Position numbers and translations under genes: made by a program. DNA of 64,000 nt from Rugamonas rivuli (GTDB lineage: Bacteria; Pseudomonadota; Gammaproteobacteria; Burkholderiales; Burkholderiaceae_D): assembly GCF_009380165.1 (NCBI RefSeq), contig NZ_WHUF01000004.1, forward strand, positions 496,001 to 560,000. The letters are read 5' to 3'. The notes under the pieces were generated by a model. The model did not search any database, was not told the DNA's origin, and saw only the letters and a program-made list of their open reading frames with translations. The number at the start of each line of letters is the position of its first letter. The stretch's first letter is position 1. This document shows positions 52,490-61,084 of the stretch, one piece after another.

Positions 52490-53350
52490 TCAGGACTTGG
52501 CTTTGGGTTGGACCGCGGCGCAAGGATCGGGGCGCGGCTGCGGCGCCACAGTGTAGCTGGCGTCGTAGCGGCCGCTGTCGGCCTTGCCTTCGACATAGCC
52601 TTCGCTGCGCACCGTCAGCACCGGCGCCACCGCATTGATCCAGCGCGCCACGCCGATGTCCTTGCGCACGTGGCCGTTGCCGGCGATCAGCACCACGTCG
52701 CGCGGCTGCTGGTCGCGCACGATCTTGGCCATCCAGATGTCGCGCGAGACCTGGGCGTTGACCATGCCCTCGACCATCATCTCCGGCAGCATATTGCAGT
52801 GGCCGGCGACGATTTCCGTCTGCTGGCCGCCGCGCACGTCGGCCGGCAGCGGCTGGTCGAGGCGGTAGTCGCGGATGCTCTTCGGGTCGAAGGTGGCGGT
52901 GACGCCGTCGCGCACCGCGCGCGCGGCGTCGGCGCGCGACAGGTTGCCGGCGATCAGCGGCAACTGGTAGGTCAGCGCCAGCTGGATCACCGGATAGTAG
53001 AGCTGCCAGTCCCAGCGCGGGCCGCCGACCACGCGGATCACGCATTGCGCGTCCAGGCAGCCTTTCTGGGCTTTGCTCAGCACATCCTGGTTTTCCCGGT
53101 CGAACTGTTCCATGACGATGGCCGGGCGCCAGCCCGCCTCCACCCGCTGGCGCAGCAGCTCATAGCGCAGCTTGTGGCCGGCCGCGTTGTCGTGCACTTC
53201 GCCCAGCAGCAGCACCTGCGGATTGGCGCCCACCGGCGCCGGCACGGCGCTGCCGACTGCGCTCTTGCCGCCGCTGGCGCAGCCGGCCAGCAGGGCCAGC
53301 GCGGCGGCGGCGAACATCCATCCCGGGGTGCGGCTATATGTGGAAATCAT
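52490..53350 (-). CDS. ChaN-family lipoprotein
   Basis: A 286-residue protein with a lipoprotein signal (ALALLAGC, cysteine about residue 24) and the ChaN haem-binding-like domain: VLLLGEVHDNAAGH near residue 46 and VMEQFDRENQ about 80. The C-terminal AGNGHVRKDIGVARW segment is conserved. Members are thought to act in iron/haem uptake at the outer membrane; the C-terminal role is not known. Confidence 0.83.
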   Translation of the reverse strand: MISTYSRTPGWMFAAAALALLAGCASGGKSAVGSAVPAPVGANPQVLLLGEVHDNAAGHKLRYELLRQRVEAGWRPAIVMEQFDRENQDVLSKAQKGCLDAQCVIRVVGGPRWDWQLYYPVIQLALTYQLPLIAGNLSRADAARAVRDGVTATFDPKSIRDYRLDQPLPADVRGGQQTEIVAGHCNMLPEMMVEGMVNAQVSRDIWMAKIVRDQQPRDVVLIAGNGHVRKDIGVARWINAVAPVLTVRSEGYVEGKADSGRYDASYTVAPQPRPDPCAAVQPKAKS

Positions 53351-53606
53351 CTGTATCCGAGTCCTATGCTATCGAATTATTAGTTGTAAAGTTGAAATCG
53401 TCTGCGCCACTGGCTAGCAAGTAAGAAGCGTTGTTGCGTTGCACGATTTGATTGCCTAAAGAAAAATACAGATGGCAATATGTTATTGATTGTGGTTTAA
53501 TGCTAGACACTTGAGCACGGTTGGAGATTCGTCCGATCTTAGCTTAATGTTTATGTTTTAATGTAGCCTTAACGTCCTGCTTATGCAGCATAGTCAGGAG
53601 AGTATT

Positions 53607-53963
53607 GTGAAGAAGTCGACTTTTATAACGACCATATTGCTGGCCCTGAGCCTGGCGGGAGCTGTGCAAGCTCAGACCGTCAGCCCGGAAAAAAGCAAAG
53701 TTGCACCTGCAGCAATTGTACTCGCACATTGCGATGAACATAACACCGCACCGTGCGCCATCGACAGCTCCGCTCCAACGGAGAAGACCGCCTCGGATCG
53801 CGATCCAGAGGCGCTGCCGACGAACGACCCGAAAAACCCGCAGGCCGTCGAGCCTGTTGCCGAAGTACCGGAACCGCAAACCTTCGTCATGTTGATGCTG
53901 GGCCTGGTAGTACTGGGCTTTGCCACCCGCAACAGCGGCGCGTCGGAGAAGTTTACCGACTGA
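53607..53963 (+). CDS. small exported protein with PEP-CTERM-type sorting signal
   Basis: A 118-residue protein. GTG at 53607 is chosen because AGGAGAG lies just upstream; the frame before it lacks a ribosome-binding site. A signal peptide (MKKSTFITTILLALSLAGAVQA) precedes a Pro/Glu/Ser-rich body with two cysteines. The C-terminus is VPEPQTFVMLMLGLVVLGFATRNSG in pattern: PEP motif, hydrophobic helix, basic residue. This is the layout processed by exosortase. No exosortase gene is in the window. Confidence 0.75.
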   Translation: MKKSTFITTILLALSLAGAVQAQTVSPEKSKVAPAAIVLAHCDEHNTAPCAIDSSAPTEKTASDRDPEALPTNDPKNPQAVEPVAEVPEPQTFVMLMLGLVVLGFATRNSGASEKFTD

Positions 53964-53983
53964 GGCCGACCGGTCGCCCCATG

Positions 53984-54021
53984 AAAAAATCCCGCAAGGC
54001 TTGCAGCCGGCGGGATTTTTT
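53984..54021. terminator. bidirectional terminator after the PEP-CTERM gene
   Basis: AAAAAATCCCGC pairs with GCGGGATTTTTT around a 14-nt loop, giving a T-run on both strands. It ends the PEP-CTERM transcript and the convergent 56-residue gene. Confidence 0.85.
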
Positions 54022-54038
54022 CATTAAGGCGTCAACCG

Positions 54039-54209
54039 CTACAGGCCGCACACCGAATGGATGTTGGTGATGGCCACGCCGTGCAGGATGGCCCGGCCCA
54101 TGCAGTACAGCTTTTGCACGCCGTTCTCGGTGCCCAGCACTGCGAATATCGCCACCGCCAGCGCCACGCCTACCAGTATCGCCAAGCCTTTGAGTGTGTC
54201 CTTGTCCAT
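54039..54209 (-). CDS. small membrane protein, unknown function
   Basis: A 56-residue frame starting at ATG 54207-54209 and ending at a TAG just before the shared terminator. Residues 8-26 form one hydrophobic helix (LAILVGVALAVAIFAVLG), and two cysteines lie near the end. The ribosome-binding site is weak. It is supported mainly by the terminator placement and by the typical small-membrane-protein composition. Confidence 0.55.
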   Translation of the reverse strand: MDKDTLKGLAILVGVALAVAIFAVLGTENGVQKLYCMGRAILHGVAITNIHSVCGL

Positions 54210-54237
54210 GGCGGCATTCTAGCTTGGCGCCGGACGC

Positions 54238-54642
54238 CTAGGCAACGGCGGCGGCCAGCGTGTAGTCGAAATCGTAGTAGTGCTTGCCGCCTTCGATGCG
54301 GATGTGCAAAGCGCCGGCCAGGCCGGATAACTCTTCCTGGCCGGAATCGGCGACCACCGCCACCGTCAGTCCGGCCGCGCCGCGGTCCATGGTGCCGGTG
54401 TGGCACAGCAGGAAGCTGCCGCGCCGGCCATCGAGCGTGCCCTGTACTTTTTCCATCGCCACATAAGCGCCCGAGCCCAGCGCGCGGTCCATAAAGGCCA
54501 GCATCTCGCCCTTGCCGACGGCATCCAGCGCGCCGTGGTATTGCTTGTCCAGCGACATGCGGCCGATGCCGCTCTCGGCCGCCACGGCCGACATGCTTTC
54601 GGGCGCCATCTTGACGTTGAATTCACCGCTGATCTTGGGCAT
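54238..54642 (-). CDS. DUF3224 family protein
   Basis: A 134-residue cytoplasmic beta-barrel-like protein. MSLDKQYHGALDAVGKGEML, GTLDGRRGSFLLCHTGTM and HYYDFDYTL match DUF3224. It lies 10 bases downstream of the histidine kinase gene, on the same strand, and may be cotranscribed. Function unknown. Confidence 0.83.
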   Translation of the reverse strand: MPKISGEFNVKMAPESMSAVAAESGIGRMSLDKQYHGALDAVGKGEMLAFMDRALGSGAYVAMEKVQGTLDGRRGSFLLCHTGTMDRGAAGLTVAVVADSGQEELSGLAGALHIRIEGGKHYYDFDYTLAAAVA

Positions 54643-54652
54643 TGCTCACCTT

Positions 54653-56236
54653 TCAAGTGTGGAGACGGGCATCGGGCTGCAGCGCGGCGGGATCGTCGAC
54701 CGGCGTCACGCAGGGCATGCGCAGCACGAAACTGGCGCCCTGGCCCAGGATGCTGGAGACGGTAATGGTGCCGCCAAACTGCTTGGCGATCAAGTTGAAT
54801 ACGATATTGAGTCCGAGGCCGGTGCCGCCCTGCCCGCGCCGCGTGGTGACGAAGGGATCGAACACCTTGTCCAGCATGTCCGGCGGGATGCCCTTGCCGT
54901 TGTCGACCACCTGCATCTCGATCCAGTCGGCCTGCTGGGCGACGCCGATGGTGATGCGGCCCTCGTCGCCGGCGTCGAAGGCGTGCTCGACGCAGTTGAG
55001 CGTCAGGTTGGTGATGACCTGGGCCAGCGCGCCCGGATAGCTGTCGAGCATGATGTCCGGCGGGCAGGCGATGCTGACGGTGATGTGGGTCTTCTTCAGC
55101 TTGGGCTGCAGGCTGGACACCACCTCGTTGATGTAGTCGCGCAATTCGAAGCGGCGCCGCGCCTCGCTGACCTGGTCGACCGCGATCTGCTTGAAGCTGT
55201 GGATCAGGTGGGCCGCGCGGTAGGCGTTGTTCATGATCAGGCGCGTGCTCTCGGCCGCCGTTTCCAGGTAGCGCATGATGTCGGATTTCTTGATGTTGCC
55301 GTCCTCGACAGACTGGTGCACCTTCTCGGTGGCTTCCATCAGCACCGAGGCGCTGGTCAGCGCGATGCCGACCGGGGTGTTGATCTCGTGCGCGACGCCG
55401 GCCACCAGCCCGCCCAGCGAGGCCAGCCGCTCGGCCTGCAGCAGCGATTCCTGCGTGCGGCGCAGGTCGTCGAGCGCCTTGGCCGTGGTCTGGGCCGATT
55501 TGCGGGCCTCGTCCTCGGCCTCGCGGATGCGCTGGATATTCGATTTCACCTTGCGCTGGATGGCGTTGAAGCCGCGGATCACCTCGCCCAGTTCGTCGTG
55601 GCGGCTGTCCGGCAGCTCTTCCACCTCGTCGCTGCCGCGCGTGGCCAGGTCGAACAGGCCGTCGCGCAGGCGCTTGAGCGGATCGAACACGATGCGCAGC
55701 GATAGCGCCAACGCCGCCACCAGGATCAGGTCCAGCAGCAGCACCTCGGTGACTTTGCGGCGCACTTCGGCGGCCAGCGTGGCGTCGATCTGGGCGCGGC
55801 TGAAGTTGACCACCACGCGGCCGACCACCACCGGCTTGAGCGAGGCGCCGGCGGCGCCGGAATCGCGGTAGGCCAGGTCGGCCACCACCGGCGAACCGCC
55901 GACGGCGGCGTCGTTCTCGATCGAGGTGACGGTGCCGTTATCGTTGCGCAGCTTGCCGGAGAACAGGCCGACCGAGGTGTCGTAGACGCGGATGGAAACC
56001 AGCTCGGGCGGCAGCATTTCGGCGGCCACGATGTTGTCGACCTTGGCCTTGTCCAGGTCCCACAGCGCCGACGGCAGGCTGGTTTGCAGACGGGTCAGCA
56101 CGCCCTGGCGCAGGCGCTGGCTGCTCACTTCCAGCTCGTGGCCCAGGCTGTATTGGGCATAGGTGCCGGAAATACCCAGCACCAGCGTCACGATGACCAC
56201 GAACAGCAGCGTCAAGCGGCCTTGGATACCGAACAT
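54653..56236 (-). CDS. orphan membrane sensor histidine kinase
   Basis: A 527-residue kinase with a TM helix near residues 8-27, a periplasmic region, a second TM near 165-185, a HAMP-like region, a HisKA domain (His in GVAHEINTPVG, about 284) and an ATPase domain (NLTLNCVEHAF, DNGKGIP, GGTGLGLNI). No response regulator gene is adjacent. A coiled coil precedes HisKA. The signal is unknown. Confidence 0.88.
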   Translation of the reverse strand: MFGIQGRLTLLFVVIVTLVLGISGTYAQYSLGHELEVSSQRLRQGVLTRLQTSLPSALWDLDKAKVDNIVAAEMLPPELVSIRVYDTSVGLFSGKLRNDNGTVTSIENDAAVGGSPVVADLAYRDSGAAGASLKPVVVGRVVVNFSRAQIDATLAAEVRRKVTEVLLLDLILVAALALSLRIVFDPLKRLRDGLFDLATRGSDEVEELPDSRHDELGEVIRGFNAIQRKVKSNIQRIREAEDEARKSAQTTAKALDDLRRTQESLLQAERLASLGGLVAGVAHEINTPVGIALTSASVLMEATEKVHQSVEDGNIKKSDIMRYLETAAESTRLIMNNAYRAAHLIHSFKQIAVDQVSEARRRFELRDYINEVVSSLQPKLKKTHITVSIACPPDIMLDSYPGALAQVITNLTLNCVEHAFDAGDEGRITIGVAQQADWIEMQVVDNGKGIPPDMLDKVFDPFVTTRRGQGGTGLGLNIVFNLIAKQFGGTITVSSILGQGASFVLRMPCVTPVDDPAALQPDARLHT

Positions 56237-56391
56237 CGACCAACCTCCCTGCGTTTATAGAATTGACGGCAACGTCCCAATGTACGGTATGGCATGCGAC
56301 TTGGCAAGTTATGGCAGGGCACGGCAGACTTTGCTTGCACGCAATGGTAAGATCGTGCAATGTAGACGAGGTAGCAAAATGGGAGGGCATC

Positions 56392-56739
56392 ATGGCAGGT
56401 AATTATCATCAACTGACACTGGCGGAGGTACGGCCGGGCATGGTCCTGTCGGACGTGCTGCTGGACGTGCAGGGCCATGTGCTGCTGCCGCAGGGGACGG
56501 TGTTGACCGAGGCCATGCTGGCGTTGATGCCGCGCCACGGCATCGCCGTGCTGCCCATCCTGAAAGACGAAGTATCGCCGGAAGTGGCCCAGGCCGCGCT
56601 GAACCACCACGAGGCGCGCATCGCCCGCCTGTTCCGCAAAAACGACGCCGACAGCGACAGCGACTGGGCCACCGCTCTGCTGCGCCGCTTCGTGTCGGAT
56701 TTCCGCCTGGGCATGGAGGAGGCGCCCGAGCATGAGTAA
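56392..56739 (+). CDS. small protein resembling the N-terminal module of HD-GYP proteins
   Basis: A 115-residue protein starting at ATG 56392 after GGGAGGG. Its first 60 residues follow the pattern L-x-E-V-R-P-G-M-V-L, G-x-V-L-L-P-x-G-T-V-L-T and G-I-A-V-L-P-I, like the short domain that precedes HD-GYP phosphodiesterases, here as a free unit. The rest is charged and helical. The next gene, an HDOD protein, overlaps it by eight bases and the two are probably partners. Confidence 0.7.
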   Translation: MAGNYHQLTLAEVRPGMVLSDVLLDVQGHVLLPQGTVLTEAMLALMPRHGIAVLPILKDEVSPEVAQAALNHHEARIARLFRKNDADSDSDWATALLRRFVSDFRLGMEEAPEHE

Positions 56740-57577
56740 TACGCTGACTTACGACGACGTCGTCCGCACGCTGGACGACCTGCCCTCGCTGCCGGCGGTG
56801 GTGATGGAGCTGCTCAACAGCATAGACCAGGACGACGTCGATATCTCGGTGCTGGCCAAGAAGGTGTCCTACGACCAGGCGCTGACCGCCAAGACGCTGC
56901 GGCTGGCCAACTCCTCGCTGTACGGACTGCAGGTCAAAGTGACCACCATCCAGCAGGCCATCACCTACCTGGGCTTCCAGACCACGCGCAACCTGATCAC
57001 GGCGGCCGCCGTCACCGGCTGCTTCGCCGAGGGCCACTGCCCGGGCTTCGACCACAAGGCGTTCTGGCGCCACTCGATCGCCACCGCCGCCTGCGCCAAG
57101 GTGCTGGCGCGGCAGATGCGCTTCAACCAGGACTACGCCTTCACGGCCGGGCTGCTGCACGACATCGGCAGGCTGGTGCTGGTCTCGTGCTTCCCGAACC
57201 AGTATTCGGAAACCATCGCCTACCGCGACGAGCACGACTGTTACCTGCTGGAAGCGGAGCGCAGCGTGCTGGGCGTCGACCACGTCGACGCCGGCATGGC
57301 GCTGGCGGAACACTGGAATTTTTCCGATACGATGCGGCTGGCCATCGGCGGCCACCATGACCCGGAAGCGCCGGGCGCAGGGTTCCTGGCGGCCATCATC
57401 CATGTGGCCGATGCTATCGTGCACGCGCTCGATCTGGCGCAGGCGCCGGACGATCTGGTGCCGCCGGTTTCCACCGTGGCCTGGACTGCGCTGGGCCTCG
57501 ATGAGGAAATCTATCTGCAATTGTTCCGCGAGACGGAACTGCAATATGAAGAAATTTCGATGGTGCTGCTGAGCTGA
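56732..57577 (+). CDS. HDOD-domain signalling protein
   Basis: A 281-residue protein with the HDOD fold: LPSLPAVVMELLNSI, DVDISVLAKKVSYDQALTAKTLRLANSS (by pattern) and, near residue 140, GLLHDIGRLVL. HDOD domains are degenerate HD domains without full catalytic residues and act in signalling, often with cyclic di-GMP systems. It overlaps the preceding gene. The GGAGG within the preceding gene serves as its ribosome-binding site. Confidence 0.9.
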   Translation: MSNTLTYDDVVRTLDDLPSLPAVVMELLNSIDQDDVDISVLAKKVSYDQALTAKTLRLANSSLYGLQVKVTTIQQAITYLGFQTTRNLITAAAVTGCFAEGHCPGFDHKAFWRHSIATAACAKVLARQMRFNQDYAFTAGLLHDIGRLVLVSCFPNQYSETIAYRDEHDCYLLEAERSVLGVDHVDAGMALAEHWNFSDTMRLAIGGHHDPEAPGAGFLAAIIHVADAIVHALDLAQAPDDLVPPVSTVAWTALGLDEEIYLQLFRETELQYEEISMVLLS

Positions 57578-57648
57578 TCAGTTGCAGCGGGCTCCCTGCC
57601 GGCCGGGCTCAACACCACGGCAACGGCAGGGGCAGGCGTGCGGGCGCA

Positions 57649-57981
57649 TTAGTGACGCGCGTAGTTTCCGGCCTCGGCCTTTTCGGTGCGTTCCTCTGGC
57701 TTCGGGCGGCCCTGGGCGTCGGACAGGCGGTACTTGGTGCGGCGGTCGCCCATCAGGTCGCGCAGGTCGCGGATGCTCATGCCGGTCACTTCGTGCATGC
57801 GGATCAGCAGCGAGGCGCCAACCGGCAGGCGGTGGTGGCGGATCTTGCTGATGACCGGCGGCGCGACTTCCAGCAGACGCGACAATGCGGCGTCGTTTTT
57901 CAGTTGCATCTTGCCGAGCAAAATATCCAGCAGATGGTTGGGGTTGTAGCTTTCCTGTGAAGCGAGAGCGTGGTGTGCCAT
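57649..57981 (-). CDS. small helix-turn-helix protein
   Basis: A 110-residue protein starting at ATG 57979-57981, with GAGGAAA before it. A helix-turn-helix of the lambda-repressor kind is suggested by KNDAALSRLLEVAPPVISKIRHHRLPVG (pattern only) at about residues 25-50. A charged tail follows. It has a tandem repeat and other elements in its upstream region, so it may regulate itself. Confidence 0.72.
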   Translation of the reverse strand: MAHHALASQESYNPNHLLDILLGKMQLKNDAALSRLLEVAPPVISKIRHHRLPVGASLLIRMHEVTGMSIRDLRDLMGDRRTKYRLSDAQGRPKPEERTEKAEAGNYARH

Positions 57982-58050
57982 GATTTTCCTCGTTGGTTGG
58001 GTGAATGAAGTTTGCGGGCTTGAACTTAAGGGCAACTTAGATTCCTTTGG

Positions 58051-58074
58051 CTAAGTTCCTGACTAAGTTCCTGA
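58051..58074. promoter_or_regulatory. tandem 12-bp repeats, likely operator of the HTH gene
   Basis: Two perfect copies of CTAAGTTCCTGA lie 70-93 bases upstream of the HTH start. On the minus strand they read TCAGGAACTTAG, and GGAATCTAAG about 10 bases nearer the gene looks like a third, diverged half. The layout suits binding of several copies of a repressor. Confidence 0.5.
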
Positions 58075-58302
58075 TTCAATCAGCCCATGCTGATTGCCTT
58101 TCGTGCAATATTATTCTATGCTCAAAAGGGCCTGTTTCCGCCGCTGTACGCCGAGCGAAGATTGTTCGACATCAATCACGAGCTAGAAACCTTAGCAACA
58201 ATGCTATTTCATCACATGGGGCTGGAGGGTGTCGCACGCAAGAACTTGTAGGAAACTGTTACACAAAGCAAGCGCGTCTTTACACAGGCGGGGGCGGGGG
58301 AT

Positions 58303-58322
58303 AAAAGCCGCCGTGGCGGCGG
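58303..58322 (-). terminator. probable terminator after the charged protein gene
   Basis: GCCGCC and GGCGGC pair with a very short loop and are followed on the minus strand by TTTT. It starts 6 bases after the stop codon of the 112-residue gene. Confidence 0.5.
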
Positions 58323-58327
58323 GGAAA

Positions 58328-58666
58328 TCAAGCGGTGGTGTCGATATGGCGGCCCAGGGTTTTCTCGCTCTGACGGCGGTCCTGCTCGGTGTGCTTGTCG
58401 GCCGCCTGGGCCTGGCGGCGCTGCTGCGCCGCTGCGTCGTCGTTGGCCTGGGCGCGGGCGCGCTGGGTGTCGGTGTTCTTTTCCACGCGGTTCTGCACCG
58501 CGCGTTCGGCGGCGTCGCTGCGCTGTTCGCGGTCGGCGCGCTCGGTCGAACTGGCCTGCTGGGTGCGCTGCTGCTCGCGGTTGGCGCGGGTTTCGCGCCG
58601 ATTGGCCGCCTGCACGCCATCGAGCGAAGTGCTGATGCGCGACGATGAAATCGAATTGGCCGCCAT
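58328..58666 (-). CDS. charged, probably disordered protein, unknown function
   Basis: A 112-residue protein with no hydrophobic segment, very rich in Gln, Arg, Ala, Glu and Asp. It begins MAANSISSSRISTSLDGVQ and then runs as a polar helix. A coiled coil or disordered chain is likely. A possible terminator follows. I do not recognise a family; the start is preceded by GAGGTGAG, a good ribosome-binding site, supporting expression. Confidence 0.65.
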   Translation of the reverse strand: MAANSISSSRISTSLDGVQAANRRETRANREQQRTQQASSTERADREQRSDAAERAVQNRVEKNTDTQRARAQANDDAAAQQRRQAQAADKHTEQDRRQSEKTLGRHIDTTA

Positions 58667-58816
58667 GACTCACCTCCATAGAAATTGCCGGCAGGCTACT
58701 CTTTCAATGTAGAAGGCCGCAGCGCCGAAATCAAGGCCTATCGCATCTGCGGCGGGCAAATTACGTTAAACTATTGCCTGTGCCGGCACTGCCGGCCTCT
58801 CTCATAAAGCATCCCA

Positions 58817-59896
58817 TTGAAAACCAAAACTCCAGTCCAGCCGCACTACTTCGTCCCGGAGCCGCTCGATAACGCGCGCCTGGCCCACCTGTGCGGCCCT
58901 CTCGACGAAAACCTGCGCCAGATTTCCGCAGCGCTGGACGTCACCATCTTCCGCCGCGGCGAAAAGTTCATCGTCAGCGGCCACAACGCCGAACGGGCGG
59001 TGCAGATCCTCGAACAGTTCTACGCGGTCGCCAACAAGATCGTGCCGATCGAGGAAGTGCAACTGGCGCTGGTCGAACAGCGCGCCGGCCTGGCCGTGGC
59101 CAACGCCGCCATCGCCGCCGCCTCGGCGCCGGACCAGCCGCGCGTGGTCGAAGCGCCCTTCGTCGAGCCGGACATCAACAGCCCGATCCTGAAAACCCGC
59201 CGCGCCGACCTGCGCGGCCGCACGCCGCACCAGATCCGCTACCTGCGCAACATCCTGGAGCACGACATCAGCTTCGGCGTCGGCCCGGCCGGCACCGGCA
59301 AGACCTATCTGGCGGTGGCCTGCGCGGTCGATGCGCTGGAACGCGACGCCGTCAAGCGCATCATCCTGACCCGCCCCGCCGTCGAAGCGGGCGAGCGCCT
59401 GGGCTTCCTGCCGGGCGACTTGGCGCAGAAGGTCGATCCGTATCTGCGTCCGCTGTACGACGCGCTGTACGACCTGCTCGGCTTCGACCGCACGCAGAAG
59501 ATGTTCGAGAAGCAGGTGATCGAGATCGCCCCGCTGGCCTATATGCGCGGCCGCACGCTGAACCACGCCTTCGTCATCCTCGACGAGGCGCAGAACACCA
59601 CCGTCGAACAGATGAAGATGTTCCTGACCCGCATAGGCTTCGGCAGCAAGGCCGTGGTCACGGGCGACGTCACCCAGGTCGACCTGCACAAGAGCCAGAA
59701 GAGCGGCCTGGTGGACGCCATCCAGGTGCTCAAGGACGTGCGCGGCATCGCCTTCAGCCACTTCAACAGCGAAGACGTGGTGCGCCATCCGCTGGTGGCG
59801 CGCATCGTCGACGCCTACGAAACTGCGCACAACCACGAAGCGGAAATCGCCCCTTTACTCAAAGCCACAGCCCTGAAAAATGTCCGTAAAAAATAA
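58817..59896 (+). CDS. phoH: PhoH-family ATPase
   Basis: A 359-residue protein with an N-terminal KH-like region and a P-loop ATPase domain. GPAGTGKT (about residues 157-164) is Walker A, VILDEAQN (about 251-258) Walker B, and TGDVTQVD and RPAVEAGERLGFLPGD are conserved. The only start near the family N-terminus is TTG at 58817. It likely works with YbeY in RNA processing, as the gene pair overlaps. Confidence 0.92.
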   Translation: MKTKTPVQPHYFVPEPLDNARLAHLCGPLDENLRQISAALDVTIFRRGEKFIVSGHNAERAVQILEQFYAVANKIVPIEEVQLALVEQRAGLAVANAAIAAASAPDQPRVVEAPFVEPDINSPILKTRRADLRGRTPHQIRYLRNILEHDISFGVGPAGTGKTYLAVACAVDALERDAVKRIILTRPAVEAGERLGFLPGDLAQKVDPYLRPLYDALYDLLGFDRTQKMFEKQVIEIAPLAYMRGRTLNHAFVILDEAQNTTVEQMKMFLTRIGFGSKAVVTGDVTQVDLHKSQKSGLVDAIQVLKDVRGIAFSHFNSEDVVRHPLVARIVDAYETAHNHEAEIAPLLKATALKNVRKK

Positions 59897-60344
59897 ACTG
59901 ACGCTGTCGGTGCAATATCCCGACGCCCGCCTGCAGGAATCCATCACCCGGCCGAAGATCCGCCGCTGGGTACAGGCCACGCTGTTCGCGCCGGCCGAAC
60001 TGACGATACGCTTCGTCGACGCCGAGGAAGGCCGCACCCTGAACCGCGAGTACCGCGAGAAGGACTACGCCACCAACGTGCTGACCTTCGCCTACAACGA
60101 AGGCGAAGACATCCCGGACGACGCGCCGACCCAGGCAGACATCATCCTCTGCACCGACGTGCTGGAGCAGGAAGCGGCCGAGCAAAAGAAAACCGTGGAA
60201 GAACACACCGCCCACCTGATCGTCCACGGCGTGCTGCACGCCCAGGGCTACGACCACATGGACGACGAGGAAGCCGCCGAGATGGAAGGCATCGAAACGG
60301 AAATCCTGGCCGGCCTCGGCTACGCCGATCCTTATGCCGAGTAA
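59880..60344 (+). CDS. ybeY: endoribonuclease YbeY
   Basis: A 154-residue zinc metalloprotein needed for 16S rRNA 3'-end maturation and ribosome quality control. The zinc motif is HGVLHAQGYDH (about residues 119-129). EKDYATNVLTFAY is conserved. It starts 17 bases before the phoH stop, so the two are translationally linked. Confidence 0.94.
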   Translation: MSVKNKLTLSVQYPDARLQESITRPKIRRWVQATLFAPAELTIRFVDAEEGRTLNREYREKDYATNVLTFAYNEGEDIPDDAPTQADIILCTDVLEQEAAEQKKTVEEHTAHLIVHGVLHAQGYDHMDDEEAAEMEGIETEILAGLGYADPYAE

Positions 60345-61074
60345 GCGCGGGCTGGCCGCCGGCCTGCTGCTTGCCCTGTGCCTGCCGCCGGCCATGGCCG
60401 ACGACGCCAAGACCATCGAAATCAACGGCACCCGCAATCCTGAGCTCAAACGCTACCGCGTGATGCTGGCCGGGCTGGACGCTTTCGACGAATACCACGC
60501 TCTGGCGCCGAAAGCTCCCGCGCTCAACTTCAGGCTGCGCGTGCGTTCCGGCGCGCAGGAAGGCGTCACGCTGGACAACCTGACGCTGCGCATCGCCGGC
60601 GATCAAAGCTCGGTGCCAGTGCCGCTGGCGGGCGACGGCCTGTTCTCGCTGCCGCGCATCGCCGCGCTGGCCGACGAGGACGCCGACCTGGTGCTAAACC
60701 AGCGCAAGGGCAACTACCGCTGGGACGCCGACGTCCGCAGCGCCGGCGTGCCGCCGAACATGCGGCGCCTGGGCGACCTGCGGCTGGAATGCGAAGTGGT
60801 GGTGGCGGTCGCCAAGAAGGAAATCCCGATGTGGATACACGCCACCGTGACCACCATGCTGCTGACCAACCACTGGTGCGGATCGGACAAGCTCAACTGG
60901 ATCGGCCGCAGCCCGCGCGCGCTGCGGCAAGCCACGCTGGTGGCCGATGGGCAGCGGCTGGCGCTGGAACTGGGTGACGGCGGCAAGACCTTCACCAGCC
61001 CCACCGGCAACCCGGCCTATCCCGACGACGCGCTGATCGAACTGGAATATGCCGACGACGCACCGCAGCCATAA
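60334..61074 (+). CDS. exported protein of unknown function
   Basis: A 246-residue protein with a signal peptide (GLAAGLLLALCLPPAMA). It starts 11 bases before the ybeY stop. Two central regions look beta-rich (NFRLRVRSGAQEG, GNYRWDADVRSAG) and HWCGSDKLNWIGRSPRAL near residue 190 is a distinctive segment. I do not recognise a family. In relatives ybeY is usually followed directly by corC, so this gene and the toxin pair are an insertion. Confidence 0.75.
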   Translation: MPSKRGLAAGLLLALCLPPAMADDAKTIEINGTRNPELKRYRVMLAGLDAFDEYHALAPKAPALNFRLRVRSGAQEGVTLDNLTLRIAGDQSSVPVPLAGDGLFSLPRIAALADEDADLVLNQRKGNYRWDADVRSAGVPPNMRRLGDLRLECEVVVAVAKKEIPMWIHATVTTMLLTNHWCGSDKLNWIGRSPRALRQATLVADGQRLALELGDGGKTFTSPTGNPAYPDDALIELEYADDAPQP

Positions 61075-61084
61075 GAATACCTCT

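Larger units (their letters stand above)
57982..58327. other. 346-nt intergenic region upstream of the HTH gene
   Basis: No coding gene is recognised. It holds an exact 12-bp tandem repeat, CTAAGTTCCTGA, at 58051-58062 and 58063-58074, a related CTTAGATTCC near 58037, and an inverted repeat AATCAG/CTGATT at 58078-58095. The right end carries a weak terminator for the gene at 58328. The region is less GC-rich than its surroundings. Confidence 0.6.
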
